A stretch of DNA of 64,000 nt from positions 62,001-126,000 of the forward strand of contig NZ_JAAVAU010000023.1 of NCBI RefSeq assembly GCF_014803895.1, given 5' to 3'. This document shows, piece after piece, positions 26,966 to 36,573 of this stretch (the first letter of the stretch is position 1; each line of letters opens with the position of its first letter). Source of the stretch: Lactobacillus sp. (GTDB lineage Bacteria > Bacillota > Bacilli > Lactobacillales > Lactobacillaceae). The position numbers and the translations under genes were made by a program. The notes under the pieces are model-generated. The model saw only the letters and a program-made list of their open reading frames with translations. It searched no databases and had not been told where the DNA came from.

Positions 26966-27006
26966 AAAATTACCTCCTTGGCGTATTAATGATTGAGGTG
27001 AGAGGA

Positions 27007-28281
27007 TTGAACGATATTAAATTATGTGGTCGTCAATGGCTCCTAAATCAAAATAACGATACCACAAAGTTGAAAGTGAAAAAAGTTACTGCCATAAAAA
27101 AGGGGCGTTGTGTAAGATGTAATAGCTTAGTAACTTATAAATTACCTAATGGTAAAAAATACTGTCGTTTTTGTATTGGGCTAGGCAGAATTTGTGAAGG
27201 AGATGAACTGATACGTAGTTGTGAAAATGTAAAATATGCCAAGATTAAAGATGGGGGTCTAACTTGGAATGGACACCTCACTCCAGATCAGCAAAAGGTA
27301 GCTGATAATTTAATAGAATCCTTTTTGAAAAAAAGAAATCACCTTGTTCATGCTGTAACTGGGGCAGGTAAAACAGAAATGTTGTTTCAAGTCGTTGCAA
27401 AATGTCTTGCACAAGGAAGGCGATGTTGTATTGCTACTCCACGAATTGATGTAGTTGATGAACTTTTTCCAAGATTACAAATAGCTTTTGGTAATGTAGA
27501 AATTGGTAAGTACCATGGCCGTGAATATTCTGAACCAAAAGATGAACAATTAATAATTTGTACCACACATCAATTACTTAAATTTTTTAGGGCTTTTGAT
27601 TTATTAGTAATTGACGAGGTAGATTCTTTTCCTTTTAGGGATAATCCGGTTTTAAATTATGGAGTTCAAAATGCTGTTAAGGAAGATGGGTCAATCTTTT
27701 ACTTATCAGCTACCCCAGATGAAGATTTAGTTAATGATGCTAAAAAGAAGATAATTGATTATTCGATTCTCAATCGTCGTTTTCATGGTGGTTTATTACC
27801 GGTACCACAAGAGTTGATGTTTACACGTCCTTTTTTAAAAAAGGGAAAATTACATCCAAAATTGTTAAGAGAAATTAGAAAGATTATTGTTAGTAATAAA
27901 CCACTTTTAATTTTTATTCCTAAAATTCTTGAACTAGAGCTTTATCAAAAAGCTATTGAAAAATATTTTCCAAATTTAAAAATAGCTTCAGTTCATGCCC
28001 AGGATTCTTATCGTCAAGAAAAAGTCTTAGCTTTTAGAAATAATGAATTTGAAATATTATTAACAACGACAATTTTAGAAAGAGGAGTAACTTTTAAGCA
28101 TGTTCAAGTAATTGTAGTAGCGGCAGATGATCAAATTTATAGTACTCCTAGTCTTGTACAAATTGCTGGACGTGTAGGACGCAGTCAAGATGATCAAACA
28201 GGTAAAGTAATATTTTGTTATCATCACTATACTCCAGAAATTAAAGAAGCTAAAAAGCAAATTAGAATGATGAATAAATGA
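27007..28281 (+). CDS. comFA: Competence ATP-dependent helicase/translocase ComFA
   Basis: ComFA is a DEAD-box ATPase that drives transforming DNA into the cytoplasm. It has an N-terminal zinc finger (CVRCNSLVTYKLPNGKKYC and CRFC), Walker A HAVTGAGKTEM, a DEVD box (LLVIDEVDSFP), the motif SATPDED, and C-terminal helicase motifs TTTILERGVTF and QIAGRVGRS. TTG at 27007 follows GAGGTGAGAGGA and is preferred; an in-frame ATG at 26989 lacks a ribosome site. The protein is about 424 residues. It overlaps comFC by four bases. The frame is intact. Confidence 0.9.
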   Translation: MNDIKLCGRQWLLNQNNDTTKLKVKKVTAIKKGRCVRCNSLVTYKLPNGKKYCRFCIGLGRICEGDELIRSCENVKYAKIKDGGLTWNGHLTPDQQKVADNLIESFLKKRNHLVHAVTGAGKTEMLFQVVAKCLAQGRRCCIATPRIDVVDELFPRLQIAFGNVEIGKYHGREYSEPKDEQLIICTTHQLLKFFRAFDLLVIDEVDSFPFRDNPVLNYGVQNAVKEDGSIFYLSATPDEDLVNDAKKKIIDYSILNRRFHGGLLPVPQELMFTRPFLKKGKLHPKLLREIRKIIVSNKPLLIFIPKILELELYQKAIEKYFPNLKIASVHAQDSYRQEKVLAFRNNEFEILLTTTILERGVTFKHVQVIVVAADDQIYSTPSLVQIAGRVGRSQDDQTGKVIFCYHHYTPEIKEAKKQIRMMNK

Positions 28282-28952
28282 GTTATTGTTTGTTGTGTAA
28301 TACTAATTACAAACCCAAATTAAATTTTGAAAAGCTTTTTTTAATGAAAAAGCAAAATGATAAAGTAGTATGTCCAAATTGTTTGAACACTTTCGAAAAA
28401 ATTACAGTTAATTGTTGTTTTAATTGTAGTCGCCCCGGTAAAAAAGTGGATTTATGTGTTGATTGTCAGCGGTGGAAAAGAGAATATAAGGGCGAATTAT
28501 TAGAAAATCGCTCTCTTTTTAAGTATAATCAAGCATTACATGATGTAATGGTCAATTATAAAAGATATGGTGATTACATTTTGTATCAAGTTTTGGTGGA
28601 ATTAATTCGGGAAAGTCTACCATTAGCCGATTATTATGTACCAGTTCCAACCTCAGAATCACATTTTAAAAGGCGGCAGTTTGATACCGTTAGTGAAATT
28701 TATAAGTCTTTGGTACCCTTAATACAAGTTTTAGAAAAACATGATGATGGTCTAGCTCAAGGTGAAAAGAATCGGCAACAGAGATTAGAAACCCTACAAA
28801 GTTTTTATGTAAATGAAAAGCTAAATTTAAAAGGAAATATTTTAATTTTAGATGATATTTATACTACTGGACGTACCTTGTATCATGCCCGGGATGCCTT
28901 GGCTGCAGTATGTCCCGATGCATCTATAAAAAGTTTTACAATTGCTAGGTAA
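28278..28952 (+). CDS. comFC: Competence-associated phosphoribosyltransferase-like protein ComFC
   Basis: ComFC is needed for transformation in Bacillus and binds ComFA; its own reaction is unclear. The 224-residue protein has paired zinc-like Cys motifs (CLLC, CPNC, CCFNC, CVDC) in the first 75 residues. A phosphoribosyltransferase domain follows, with VPVPTSESHFKRRQFD and the PRPP motif LILDDIYTTGRT. The ATG overlaps the comFA stop. The next gene has its own promoter, so comFA-comFC form a two-gene unit. Confidence 0.9.
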   Translation: MSYCLLCNTNYKPKLNFEKLFLMKKQNDKVVCPNCLNTFEKITVNCCFNCSRPGKKVDLCVDCQRWKREYKGELLENRSLFKYNQALHDVMVNYKRYGDYILYQVLVELIRESLPLADYYVPVPTSESHFKRRQFDTVSEIYKSLVPLIQVLEKHDDGLAQGEKNRQQRLETLQSFYVNEKLNLKGNILILDDIYTTGRTLYHARDALAAVCPDASIKSFTIAR

Positions 28953-28957
28953 ATTAG

Positions 28958-28987
28958 TGGACTAAGCGCTTACATATCTGCTATACT
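28958..28987 (+). promoter_or_regulatory. hpf promoter overlapped by a cre-like palindrome
   Basis: TGGACT (28958-28963), 18-base spacer, TATACT (28982-28987), with an extended -10 TG. The palindrome TAAGCGCTTA (28963-28972) occupies the -35 edge and spacer; ACTAAGCGCTTACA fits the cre consensus TGNAARCGNWWWCA at 12 of 14 positions. CcpA repression relieved by sugar depletion would suit a hibernation factor. Confidence 0.5.
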
Positions 28988-29038
28988 ATATATTGTAAAT
29001 AAAGACGTTGAGTAACAACGTTGAAAGGAGAATCTTTT

Positions 29039-29581
29039 ATGTTAAAATACAATGTTCGCGGAGAAAATATTGAAGTTACTGATGCTTTAAGAAGCTACGT
29101 TGAAAAGAGACTATCAAAGCTTGAAAAGTACTTTGAAATGGATTCTGACGTTATTGCACACGTAAACTTGAAAGTCTACAAGGATGAAAGCTCAAAAGTA
29201 GAAGTTACTATTCCACTTCCTTACCTCTTGTTACGTGCAGAAGATACTACTGATGATATGTATAAGAGTATCGACTTTGTTTCTGAAAAATTGGAACGTC
29301 AAATTAGAAAGTACAAGACACGTATCAACCGTAGAAACCGTGAAAAAGGCTTGAAGGATTACTTCTTTGAAGAAGAAACTGTTGAGGAAGCACCAAAGAA
29401 GTTTGATATCGTTCGTAATAAGCACTTAGACTTAAAACCAATGAACGCAGAGGAAGCTGTTTTGCAAATGGATCTTTTAGGTCATGATTTCTTTATTTTT
29501 GAAGATGCTGACACTAATGGAACTAGCATCGTTTACAAGAGAAATGATGGTCGCTATGGCTTGATTGAAACTAACGAATAA
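29039..29581 (+). CDS. hpf: Ribosome hibernation promoting factor, long form
   Basis: Long HPF binds the 30S subunit and pairs ribosomes into inactive 100S dimers in stationary phase. The protein is 180 residues. The N-terminal domain (about 1-100) starts MLKYNVRGENIEVTDALRSYVEKRLSKLEKYF, and the C-terminal dimerisation domain (about 120-180) contains KHLDLKPMNAEEAVLQMDLLGHDFFIF. The ATG at 29039 follows AAAGGAGAAT; an in-frame TTG at 29021 lies before this site and is rejected. The promoter carries a cre-like site. Confidence 0.94.
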   Translation: MLKYNVRGENIEVTDALRSYVEKRLSKLEKYFEMDSDVIAHVNLKVYKDESSKVEVTIPLPYLLLRAEDTTDDMYKSIDFVSEKLERQIRKYKTRINRRNREKGLKDYFFEEETVEEAPKKFDIVRNKHLDLKPMNAEEAVLQMDLLGHDFFIFEDADTNGTSIVYKRNDGRYGLIETNE

Positions 29582-29598
29582 TTTATTTTTAACCTTTT

Positions 29599-29633
29599 CC
29601 CTCCTAATGTTATGCATGGGGAGGGTATTTTTT
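29599..29633 (+). terminator. hpf terminator
   Basis: CCCTCC pairs with GGAGGG across a 15-base loop, followed by a T-rich run. Confidence 0.7.
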
Positions 29634-29730
29634 GTATTCAAGTAATTTCTAATTTTTGCAAAATAATGGTAAAATTACTTAGTATCTTTAGATTTGTGCA
29701 CAAAATTTAAACTTAAGGACCGATTATTTA

Positions 29731-32130
29731 ATGGCAAATATTCTGAAAAAACTTTATGATAACGATAAACGTGAATTAAAACAATTTGAAAAATTAGCAG
29801 ATAAAGTAGAAGCTTTATCTGATGAGTATAGTAAGTTAAGTGATGAAGAGCTTAAGGCAAAAACACCGGAATTCCGGAAACGCCTAGCCAATAATGAAAA
29901 TTTGGATGATCTTTTACCTGAAGCGTTTGCTACTGCTCGTGAAGGAGCAAAGCGTGTTTTAGGTTTATATCCTTATCGAGTACAAATTATTGGTGGTATT
30001 GCGCTTCACTTTGGTAACATTGCTGAAATGATGACTGGTGAAGGTAAAACGTTGACAGCTACAATGCCTGTATATTTAAATGCCTTAACTGGTGATGGTG
30101 TTCATGTTATTACTGTTAACGAGTATCTTTCTAGTCGTGATGAAAGTGAAATGGGCCAGTTATATAAGTGGTTAGGTTTGACTGTGGGATTGAATTTGAA
30201 TTCACTATCAGCTGATGAAAAACGCGAAGCCTATAACTGTGATGTTACTTATTCCACTAACTCAGAGCTTGGTTTTGACTATTTGAGAGATAATATGGTT
30301 GTATATAAAGATCAAATGGTACAAAGACCATTGAACTATGCAATTATTGATGAGGTTGACTCAATCTTAATTGATGAAGCAAGAACTCCTTTAATTATTT
30401 CTGGTCAAGCTCAACAAGCTAATAGTGAGTACATTCGTGCGGATCGCTTTGTAAAAACTTTAGTTGAAGATAAAAGTGATGATGATGTGGATGATAATGA
30501 AGATCATGGTGATTACAAGATCGACTGGCCAACTAAGACAATTAGCTTAACTAATCAAGGTATTCAAAAGGCATGTAAACATTTTGGTTTAAAGAACTTA
30601 TATGATATTGATAATCAGGTACTAGTCCACCATATTGATCAATCTTTACGTGCTAACTACATTATGTTGAAAGACATTGACTATGTTGTTCAAGATGGTG
30701 AAGTTATGATTGTTGATTCCTTTACGGGACGTGTAATGGATGGTAGACGTTACTCTGATGGTTTACATCAGGCTATCGAAGCTAAAGAAGGTGTTAAGAT
30801 TCAAGAAGAATCTAAGACACAGGCTACGATTACTTACCAGAATTTCTTTAGAATGTATAAAAAGCTTTCTGGGATGACAGGTACTGCAAAGACAGAAGAA
30901 GAAGAGTTTCGTGAAATTTATAACATGCAAGTTATCACGATACCTACTAATCGTCCTAAAGCTAGAGTAGATAAAGCTGATTTGCTTTATCCATCTTTAG
31001 ATTCTAAATTTGAAGCTGTCGTTGAAGATATTAAACAACGTCATGCAAAAGGACAACCCGTTTTAGTAGGTACTGTAGCGATTGAAAGTTCTGAAAGATT
31101 AAGTCATATGCTTGATAAAGCTGGGATTCCACATGCTGTCTTGAATGCTAAAAACCATGCTAAGGAAGCTGAAATTGTTATGAATGCTGGTCAACGTGGC
31201 GCAGTAACAATTGCTACTAATATGGCCGGTCGTGGTACAGATATTAAGCTTGGACCTGGTGTAAAAGAATTAGGTGGTTTGGCAGTTATTGGTACGGAAC
31301 GTCATGAATCCCGTCGTATTGATAACCAGCTACGTGGTCGTTCTGGTAGACAAGGAGACCCTGGTGTAACTCGTTTCTATCTCTCGCTTGAAGATGATTT
31401 GATGAAACGTTTTGGTTCAGAAAGAGTAAAGGCCTTTTTGGATCGTGTTTCTGATAATGATGATGATAAAGTTATTGAAAGTAAGATGATTACTAAGCAA
31501 GTTGAATCTGCTCAAAAGCGTGTTGAAGGTAACAACTATGATACTCGTAAGCAAACTTTACAATATGATGATGTTATGCGTACACAACGTGAGATTATCT
31601 ATGGTGAAAGAATGCAGGTTATCTCCGAGGATCATTCATTAGATTATGTACTTAAGCCAATGATTCAACGTACTATTGATCACCAAGTTGATATGTATAC
31701 TCAAGGAGAAAAGAAAGACTGGCGTAATGATCAATTGCGTGATTTTATTACTTCTTGCTTAACTGATGAAGAGACTGCTAAAAAAATTGATTTGAAAAAT
31801 CTAACGGCTGATGATTTGAAGAAAAAACTTCATGAAATTGCCCAAGCAAACTTTGATGAAAAGAAAAAGCAGCTTGCAGATCCTGCCGAAATGCTTGAAT
31901 TTGAAAAAGTAGTTATTTTGCGAGTAGTGGATGATCGTTGGACTGATCATATTGATGCAATGGATCAATTGCGTCAATCTATCAGTCTTCGTGGTTACGG
32001 ACAATTGAATCCACTTGTTGAATATCAAGAAGCAGGGTACCGTATGTTTGAGGAAATGGTAAGCAACATCGAATATGATGCCACCCGTTTGTTTATGAAA
32101 GCTCAAATTAGACAAAATCTTAGTCGTTAA
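29731..32130 (+). CDS. secA: Preprotein translocase ATPase SecA
   Basis: SecA drives secreted proteins through SecYEG; the secG gene is at the right end of this window. The 799-residue protein has Walker [11 protein letters not shown], the DEAD-like [17 protein letters not shown], the preprotein crosslinking domain, [15 protein letters not shown] and [18 protein letters not shown]. It ends at [11 protein letters not shown], without the C-terminal Cys/His zinc tail that binds SecB in many bacteria; this is common in lactic acid bacteria, which lack SecB. It is followed by a terminator and then prfB, a frequent Firmicutes order. Confidence 0.97.
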   Translation: MANILKKLYDNDKRELKQFEKLADKVEALSDEYSKLSDEELKAKTPEFRKRLANNENLDDLLPEAFATAREGAKRVLGLYPYRVQIIGGIALHFGNIAEMMTGEGKTLTATMPVYLNALTGDGVHVITVNEYLSSRDESEMGQLYKWLGLTVGLNLNSLSADEKREAYNCDVTYSTNSELGFDYLRDNMVVYKDQMVQRPLNYAIIDEVDSILIDEARTPLIISGQAQQANSEYIRADRFVKTLVEDKSDDDVDDNEDHGDYKIDWPTKTISLTNQGIQKACKHFGLKNLYDIDNQVLVHHIDQSLRANYIMLKDIDYVVQDGEVMIVDSFTGRVMDGRRYSDGLHQAIEAKEGVKIQEESKTQATITYQNFFRMYKKLSGMTGTAKTEEEEFREIYNMQVITIPTNRPKARVDKADLLYPSLDSKFEAVVEDIKQRHAKGQPVLVGTVAIESSERLSHMLDKAGIPHAVLNAKNHAKEAEIVMNAGQRGAVTIATNMAGRGTDIKLGPGVKELGGLAVIGTERHESRRIDNQLRGRSGRQGDPGVTRFYLSLEDDLMKRFGSERVKAFLDRVSDNDDDKVIESKMITKQVESAQKRVEGNNYDTRKQTLQYDDVMRTQREIIYGERMQVISEDHSLDYVLKPMIQRTIDHQVDMYTQGEKKDWRNDQLRDFITSCLTDEETAKKIDLKNLTADDLKKKLHEIAQANFDEKKKQLADPAEMLEFEKVVILRVVDDRWTDHIDAMDQLRQSISLRGYGQLNPLVEYQEAGYRMFEEMVSNIEYDATRLFMKAQIRQNLSR

Positions 32131-32135
32131 TTAAA

Positions 32136-32162
32136 AAGGGAGGCATAAGCCTTCCTTTTTTT
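32136..32162 (+). terminator. secA terminator
   Basis: AAGGGAGGC, loop ATAA, GCCTTCCTT, then a T-run, ending 19 bases before prfB. Confidence 0.8.
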
Positions 32163-32180
32163 GTTCATGATGAGGTAAAA

Positions 32181-33297
32181 ATGGAAATTAGTGAAATTCA
32201 AAATAAACTTGATGAATTAGAAGTGAAATTAGCTCACTTTAGGAGGTCTCTTTGACTTTGATTCATTGAATGAAGCAATTGCTATCAACGAGCAAAAAAT
32301 GGCTGAACCTGGATTTTGGGATAATCAAAATGATGCTCAAAATTTAATTAGTCAAACAAATATACTTAAAGAAAAAAGTGAAAACTTTAAAAAACTTGTA
32401 AATGATTTTGATGATACTCAAACTGCTTTAGAGCTGTTAAGAGAGGATTTTGATTTAGATTTACAAAGAGAGCTTGATCAACAAATCACTGAGTTGAGTG
32501 AAAGTTTTAATAATTATGAATTATCATTGCTCTTGTCTGAGAAATATGATGATCATAATGCCTTAATGGAAATTCATCCGGGCGCCGGTGGTACTGAAGC
32601 TATGGATTGGGCCGATATGCTTTTAAGAATGTATCAACGTTATAGTGATAGTCGCGGTTTTAAATTTGAGATTGAAGACTATGAACCCGGTGATGAAGCT
32701 GGAGTAAAGAGTGTAAGTATTCGTATTCAAGGAAAAAATGCTTTTGGTCTTTTAAAATCAGAAAATGGTGTTCATCGATTAGTTAGAATATCACCATTTG
32801 ATTCAGCTAAACGGCGACATACCTCATTTGCATCTGTAGAAGTTATTCCAGAAATTGATCAAAGTATTAATGTTGATATTAATCCTGATGATTTGCGTAT
32901 TGATGTTTTTCGTTCTAGTGGTGCAGGTGGCCAGCACATTAATAAAACATCTAGTGCAGTTCGAATTACTCATTTACCGACTGGAATAGTTACATCTTCA
33001 CAAGCCCAGAGATCTCAAATTCAAAATAGAGAAACTGCCATGAATATGTTGCGTGCTAAGCTTTTTCAGTTAGAGGAGGAAAAGAAGCGTAAGCAAACAG
33101 AAGCTTTGAAGGGAAATCAAAAGGAAATAGGATTTGGTTCACAAATCAGATCATATGTTTTTCATCCCTATAATATGGTAAAGGATCATCGTACGAGCCA
33201 TGAGACTAGCGATGTAAATGGTGTAATAGATGGTAAGTTAGATGACTTTATCTATGCCTACTTACAATGGTTATTGAGTCAAAAAAATCCTGATTAA
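32181..33297 (+). CDS. prfB: Peptide chain release factor 2, with programmed +1 frameshift
   Basis: RF2 reads UGA and UAA stop codons. The gene is in two frames. Codons 1-24 run from ATG at 32181 to CTT at 32250-32252, followed by an in-frame TGA (32253-32255). An internal Shine-Dalgarno-like AGGAGG (32241-32246) lies just before the TCT-CTT-TGA-C slippery site, exactly as in known prfB autoregulation. A +1 shift resumes at GAC (32254), so the coding sequence is 32181-32252 joined to 32254-33297. The main part has the GGQ motif in SSGAGGQHINKTSSAVR and the SPF anticodon-like tripeptide in RISPFDSAKRRHTSFASV. It is a regulated gene, not a pseudogene. Confidence 0.96.
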
Positions 33298-33311
33298 TAT
33301 GAGGTATAGAA

Positions 33312-33608
33312 ATGGATTTAGGAACTATTTTAGTTTTAGTGATCATTGCTTTGGTAATTTTGAGTATACTATTTGCAATATTTAAATTTTTTATTGCACT
33401 GTTACCTACCGCAATTGTTGTTGCATTGATTATATGGCTTATTTATAAATTTAATACTCCAAATACGAGTGGGAGAAGTAGTTATCCAAAATCGAATAAT
33501 AATCCTCCTAATAACTCTGAAAGTCAGATGAAGCGTAAGAGAGCCAAGAATGTTACAGTTAAAGATGTAGATAAAAAAGAAGATAAAAGAGGAAAAGACA
33601 ATGGTTGA
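33312..33608 (+). CDS. Small membrane protein of unknown function, 98 residues
   Basis: I do not recognise a characterised family. The first half holds one long or two short membrane segments (about residues 5-26 and 27-47). The second half is hydrophilic, Asn/Ser/Pro-rich then Lys-rich ([17 protein letters not shown]), and probably cytoplasmic or membrane-apposed. GAGGT precedes the ATG. It overlaps hprK by 8 bases and so belongs to the hprK-lgt-gpsA operon. In Bacillus, small membrane proteins of the phage-shock type sit near hprK, and this could be a remnant of that arrangement. Confidence 0.7.
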   Translation: MDLGTILVLVIIALVILSILFAIFKFFIALLPTAIVVALIIWLIYKFNTPNTSGRSSYPKSNNNPPNNSESQMKRKRAKNVTVKDVDKKEDKRGKDNG

Positions 33609-34563
33609 TGCAGTTAAAGTTAGTCAATTAGTCAAAGATATTCCTTCCTTAAGAGTAGTAGAAGGTGAAGAATTTCTAGATAAACGCTCTATCTCTGTTT
33701 CTGATATTTCACGACCAGGAGTAGAATTAACGGGATATTTTGATTTTTATCCTAAAGAAAGAATTCAGTTATTTGGGAGAACAGAAATTTCTTATAGTGC
33801 ACGGCTTGATCATGATTTAAGAAAGCGTGTCTTTACCAGAATGTGTACTCCTGAAACCCCCTGCTTTATTGTTTCTAGAGGTTTACCAATTCCTAAAGAG
33901 TTAATTGCAGCTGCTGAAAAAGCCCATATTCCTGTCCTTACCAGTGACATGGCAACAACACATCTTTCGAGTGTGTTGATGCAATATTTAGATGAGAAAT
34001 TAGCTCCAAGAAAGAGTATTCATGGAGTATTGGTAGAAATTTATGGTATGGGCGTACTGCTTATTGGTAGTTCTGGTGTAGGAAAGTCGGAAACAGCGTT
34101 AGACTTGATTAAACGTGGTCACCGATTAATTGCAGATGATCGTGTAGATGTCTATCAACAAGATGAATCAACAGTTATTGGTGAAGCACCTAAAATTTTG
34201 AAGCATCTAATGGAAATTCGTGGTATTGGTATTATTGATGTAATGAATTTATTTGGGGCTGGTGCAGTAAAAGATAGCTCAGAGATTCAATTAATTATTA
34301 AATTACAAAATTGGAATCCAGATGCCAATTATGATCGGTTAGGATTTGAAGAAGATACTCGTCAAATTTTTGAAGTAGAGGTTCCTCAAATTACTGTTCC
34401 CGTGAAAGTGGGGCGTAACTTAGCTATTATTATTGAAGTAGCAGCGATGAACTTCAGAGCTAAGAAGATGGGTTATGATGCTAGTAAAAAGTTTGAACAT
34501 AACTTAACTGAATTAATTTCTGATAATTCAAAATTATCCTCTGATAAGGAGGAGAAGAACTAA
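33601..34563 (+). CDS. hprK: HPr kinase/phosphorylase
   Basis: HprK phosphorylates HPr on Ser46 when fructose-1,6-bisphosphate is high and removes it when phosphate is high, which controls CcpA repression and inducer exclusion. The 320-residue protein has an N-terminal domain and a C-terminal kinase with P-loop [17 protein letters not shown] (about residue 155) and the signature [30 protein letters not shown] site precedes the ATG. It overlaps lgt by one base. Its substrate is encoded at 771-1037. Confidence 0.96.
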   Translation: MVDAVKVSQLVKDIPSLRVVEGEEFLDKRSISVSDISRPGVELTGYFDFYPKERIQLFGRTEISYSARLDHDLRKRVFTRMCTPETPCFIVSRGLPIPKELIAAAEKAHIPVLTSDMATTHLSSVLMQYLDEKLAPRKSIHGVLVEIYGMGVLLIGSSGVGKSETALDLIKRGHRLIADDRVDVYQQDESTVIGEAPKILKHLMEIRGIGIIDVMNLFGAGAVKDSSEIQLIIKLQNWNPDANYDRLGFEEDTRQIFEVEVPQITVPVKVGRNLAIIIEVAAMNFRAKKMGYDASKKFEHNLTELISDNSKLSSDKEEKN

Positions 34564-35399
34564 TGTATCTATCATTGAGTCCAATTGCTTTTAAAATTGG
34601 AGGCTTGTCTGTTAGATGGTATGGTATTTTAATGGCAACGGGCGTGTTAGTTGCGACTTTAATGGCTATTGAAGAAGGAAAAAAACGTCAGATTATGCCA
34701 GACGATTTTATTGATTTCTTACTTTGGGCTGTTCCAATTGGGTTTATTGGTGCTAGAATTTATTATGTTATATTTGAATGGGGGTATTTTTCTCAGCATC
34801 CCGATCAAATAATAGCAATTTGGAATGGTGGAATAGCTATTTATGGTGGATTATTAGCAGGTTTAGCTGTATTGTTAGTATTTTGTCATAGACGTATGTT
34901 ACCGCCTTTTCTAATGCTTGATATCATTGCCCCAGGAGTGATGGCTGCTCAAGTTATTGCACGTTGGGGTAATTTTATGAATCAAGAAGCTCACGGCGCA
35001 AAGACAACACTAGCTTTTTTACAAAGTTTACATTTACCGAATTTTATAATTCAACAGATGTATATTAATGGTGCGTATTATCAACCAACTTATCTTTATG
35101 AATCATTGGGAAATTTAATTGGTTTGATATTGATTTTATCTTTACGACATAAAAAACATTTATTTAAACAAGGTGAAGTTTTTTTGTCTTACGTAATTTG
35201 GTATTCTGCAGTTAGGTTTTTTGTTGAAGGAATGAGAACAGATAGTCTATATATTGCTAATACAATTCGCGTATCACAAGCTTTAAGCTTGATTTTGTTT
35301 ATTGGTGCAATTGTTTTATGGATTTACCGACGAAAAGTTGTAAAACCAAAGTGGTATTTAGCTGGTAGTGGACTAAAATACCCGTATAATAGAAATTGA
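34563..35399 (+). CDS. lgt: Phosphatidylglycerol-prolipoprotein diacylglyceryl transferase
   Basis: Lgt transfers diacylglycerol from phosphatidylglycerol to the lipobox Cys of lipoproteins. The 278-residue membrane protein has about seven hydrophobic segments, the RWYGILMATGVL start, GARIYYVIFEW, and the Lgt signature ARWGNFMNQEAHG. The FFVEGMRTDSL motif near the end is also conserved. It overlaps hprK by one base and is followed closely by gpsA. The hprK-lgt pairing is common in Firmicutes. Confidence 0.96.
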   Translation: MYLSLSPIAFKIGGLSVRWYGILMATGVLVATLMAIEEGKKRQIMPDDFIDFLLWAVPIGFIGARIYYVIFEWGYFSQHPDQIIAIWNGGIAIYGGLLAGLAVLLVFCHRRMLPPFLMLDIIAPGVMAAQVIARWGNFMNQEAHGAKTTLAFLQSLHLPNFIIQQMYINGAYYQPTYLYESLGNLIGLILILSLRHKKHLFKQGEVFLSYVIWYSAVRFFVEGMRTDSLYIANTIRVSQALSLILFIGAIVLWIYRRKVVKPKWYLAGSGLKYPYNRN

Positions 35400-35435
35400 T
35401 AGAATTTTATTCTAATAGAAAGTTTGAGTAGAAAA

Positions 35436-36455
35436 ATGACAAAAATTGCAGTTTTAGGTAATGGCTCATGGGGGTCAGTATTAGGATCATTATTAGCCGA
35501 TAATGGTAATGATGTAGTTCTCTATGGAAACATCGAAAGTGTTAATGAAGAAATTAACAAGTACCATACTAATTCTCACTATATCAAGGATTGGAAAGTC
35601 AATCCTAACGTTCCAGCAACAGGGAATTTAGAAGAGGCTCTTGAAGGAGTAGATGTAGTCTTATTTGTTTTACCAACTAAGGCCTTTAGAATTGTTTCTA
35701 AAAATGTTCGTAAGGTTTTAGATAAAACCGGTATTAAGCCTTTATTAATCACTGCTACTAAAGGTATTGAACCCGGTACTAAGAAATTAACTACTGAAAT
35801 TTTGGCTGAAGAAATTTATCCTGAAGATCAAGATAAGATTGTAGCAATTTCTGGACCAAGTCATGCAGAAAATGTTGCTCAAAAAGATTTAACTGCAATT
35901 GCTTGTGCATCAACTGATGAAGAAAATGCCAAAAAGGTACAAAAGCTTTTTTCAAATAGTTATCTACGTTTGTACACTAACTCTGATGTGGCTGGTGTTG
36001 AAGTCGGAGGTGCAGTTAAGAATGTTATTGCCATTGCGGCTGGTATTTTAGCAGGTAAAAAATATGGTGACGATGCTAAGGCTGCTTTAATGACAAGAGG
36101 TTTAGCAGAAATTACTCGTTTAGGTGTCAATTACTTTGGTGCAGAACCAATGACCTTTAGTGGTTTAGCTGGAATTGGTGATTTAATTGTTACTTGTACA
36201 TCAGTCAACTCACGGAATTGGCGTGCAGGTAAGCAATTAGGTGAAGGAAAGAGTTTAGATTATATTATCGACAATATGGGACAAACTGTCGAAGGAGCAA
36301 CTACTGTTAAAGCTGTTCATGAATTAGCGCAAGAAAAGAACATTGATATGCCAATTAGTGAAGCTGTTTATCGTGTAATGTACGAAAATGTAGATGTTGA
36401 TGAAGAAATCAAACAAATGATGGGTCGTGAACCTAAACCTGAAATTAGTTTATAA
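35436..36455 (+). CDS. gpsA: Glycerol-3-phosphate dehydrogenase [NAD(P)+]
   Basis: GpsA makes sn-glycerol-3-phosphate from DHAP for phospholipid and teichoic acid synthesis. The 339-residue protein has the Rossmann motif VLGNGSWGSVLGSLLADNG, the SGPSHAENVA loop, the catalytic Lys in GVEVGGAVKNVIAIAAG, and AGIGDLIVTCTS. The ATG at 35436 matches the family start MTKIAVLGNG; an in-frame TTG at 35424 would add four residues. It closes the hprK-lgt-gpsA operon with a strong terminator. Confidence 0.96.
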   Translation: MTKIAVLGNGSWGSVLGSLLADNGNDVVLYGNIESVNEEINKYHTNSHYIKDWKVNPNVPATGNLEEALEGVDVVLFVLPTKAFRIVSKNVRKVLDKTGIKPLLITATKGIEPGTKKLTTEILAEEIYPEDQDKIVAISGPSHAENVAQKDLTAIACASTDEENAKKVQKLFSNSYLRLYTNSDVAGVEVGGAVKNVIAIAAGILAGKKYGDDAKAALMTRGLAEITRLGVNYFGAEPMTFSGLAGIGDLIVTCTSVNSRNWRAGKQLGEGKSLDYIIDNMGQTVEGATTVKAVHELAQEKNIDMPISEAVYRVMYENVDVDEEIKQMMGREPKPEISL

Positions 36456-36461
36456 ATTATT

Positions 36462-36495
36462 AAAAGATGTGAGTTTAAACTTACATCTTTTTTTG
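36462..36495 (+). terminator. gpsA terminator
   Basis: The near-perfect 15-base inverted repeat AAAAGATGTGAGTTT with AAACTTACATCTTTT is followed by T. Confidence 0.9.
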
Positions 36496-36508
36496 CTAAA
36501 CAAACAGT

Positions 36509-36537
36509 TTGTAGCAAAAATAAATACATTGTAGAAT
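36509..36537 (+). promoter_or_regulatory. trxB promoter
   Basis: TTGTAG (36509-36514), 17-base spacer, TAGAAT (36532-36537). Confidence 0.5.
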
Positions 36538-36573
36538 TAATATAACTGATAAAAATAAGATGAGGAATTGACT

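Noticed and set aside
32181..32255. prfB as a pseudogene broken by a stop codon
   Set aside because: The stop sits at the standard RF2 frameshift site with its internal AGGAGG, and the rest of the gene is intact.
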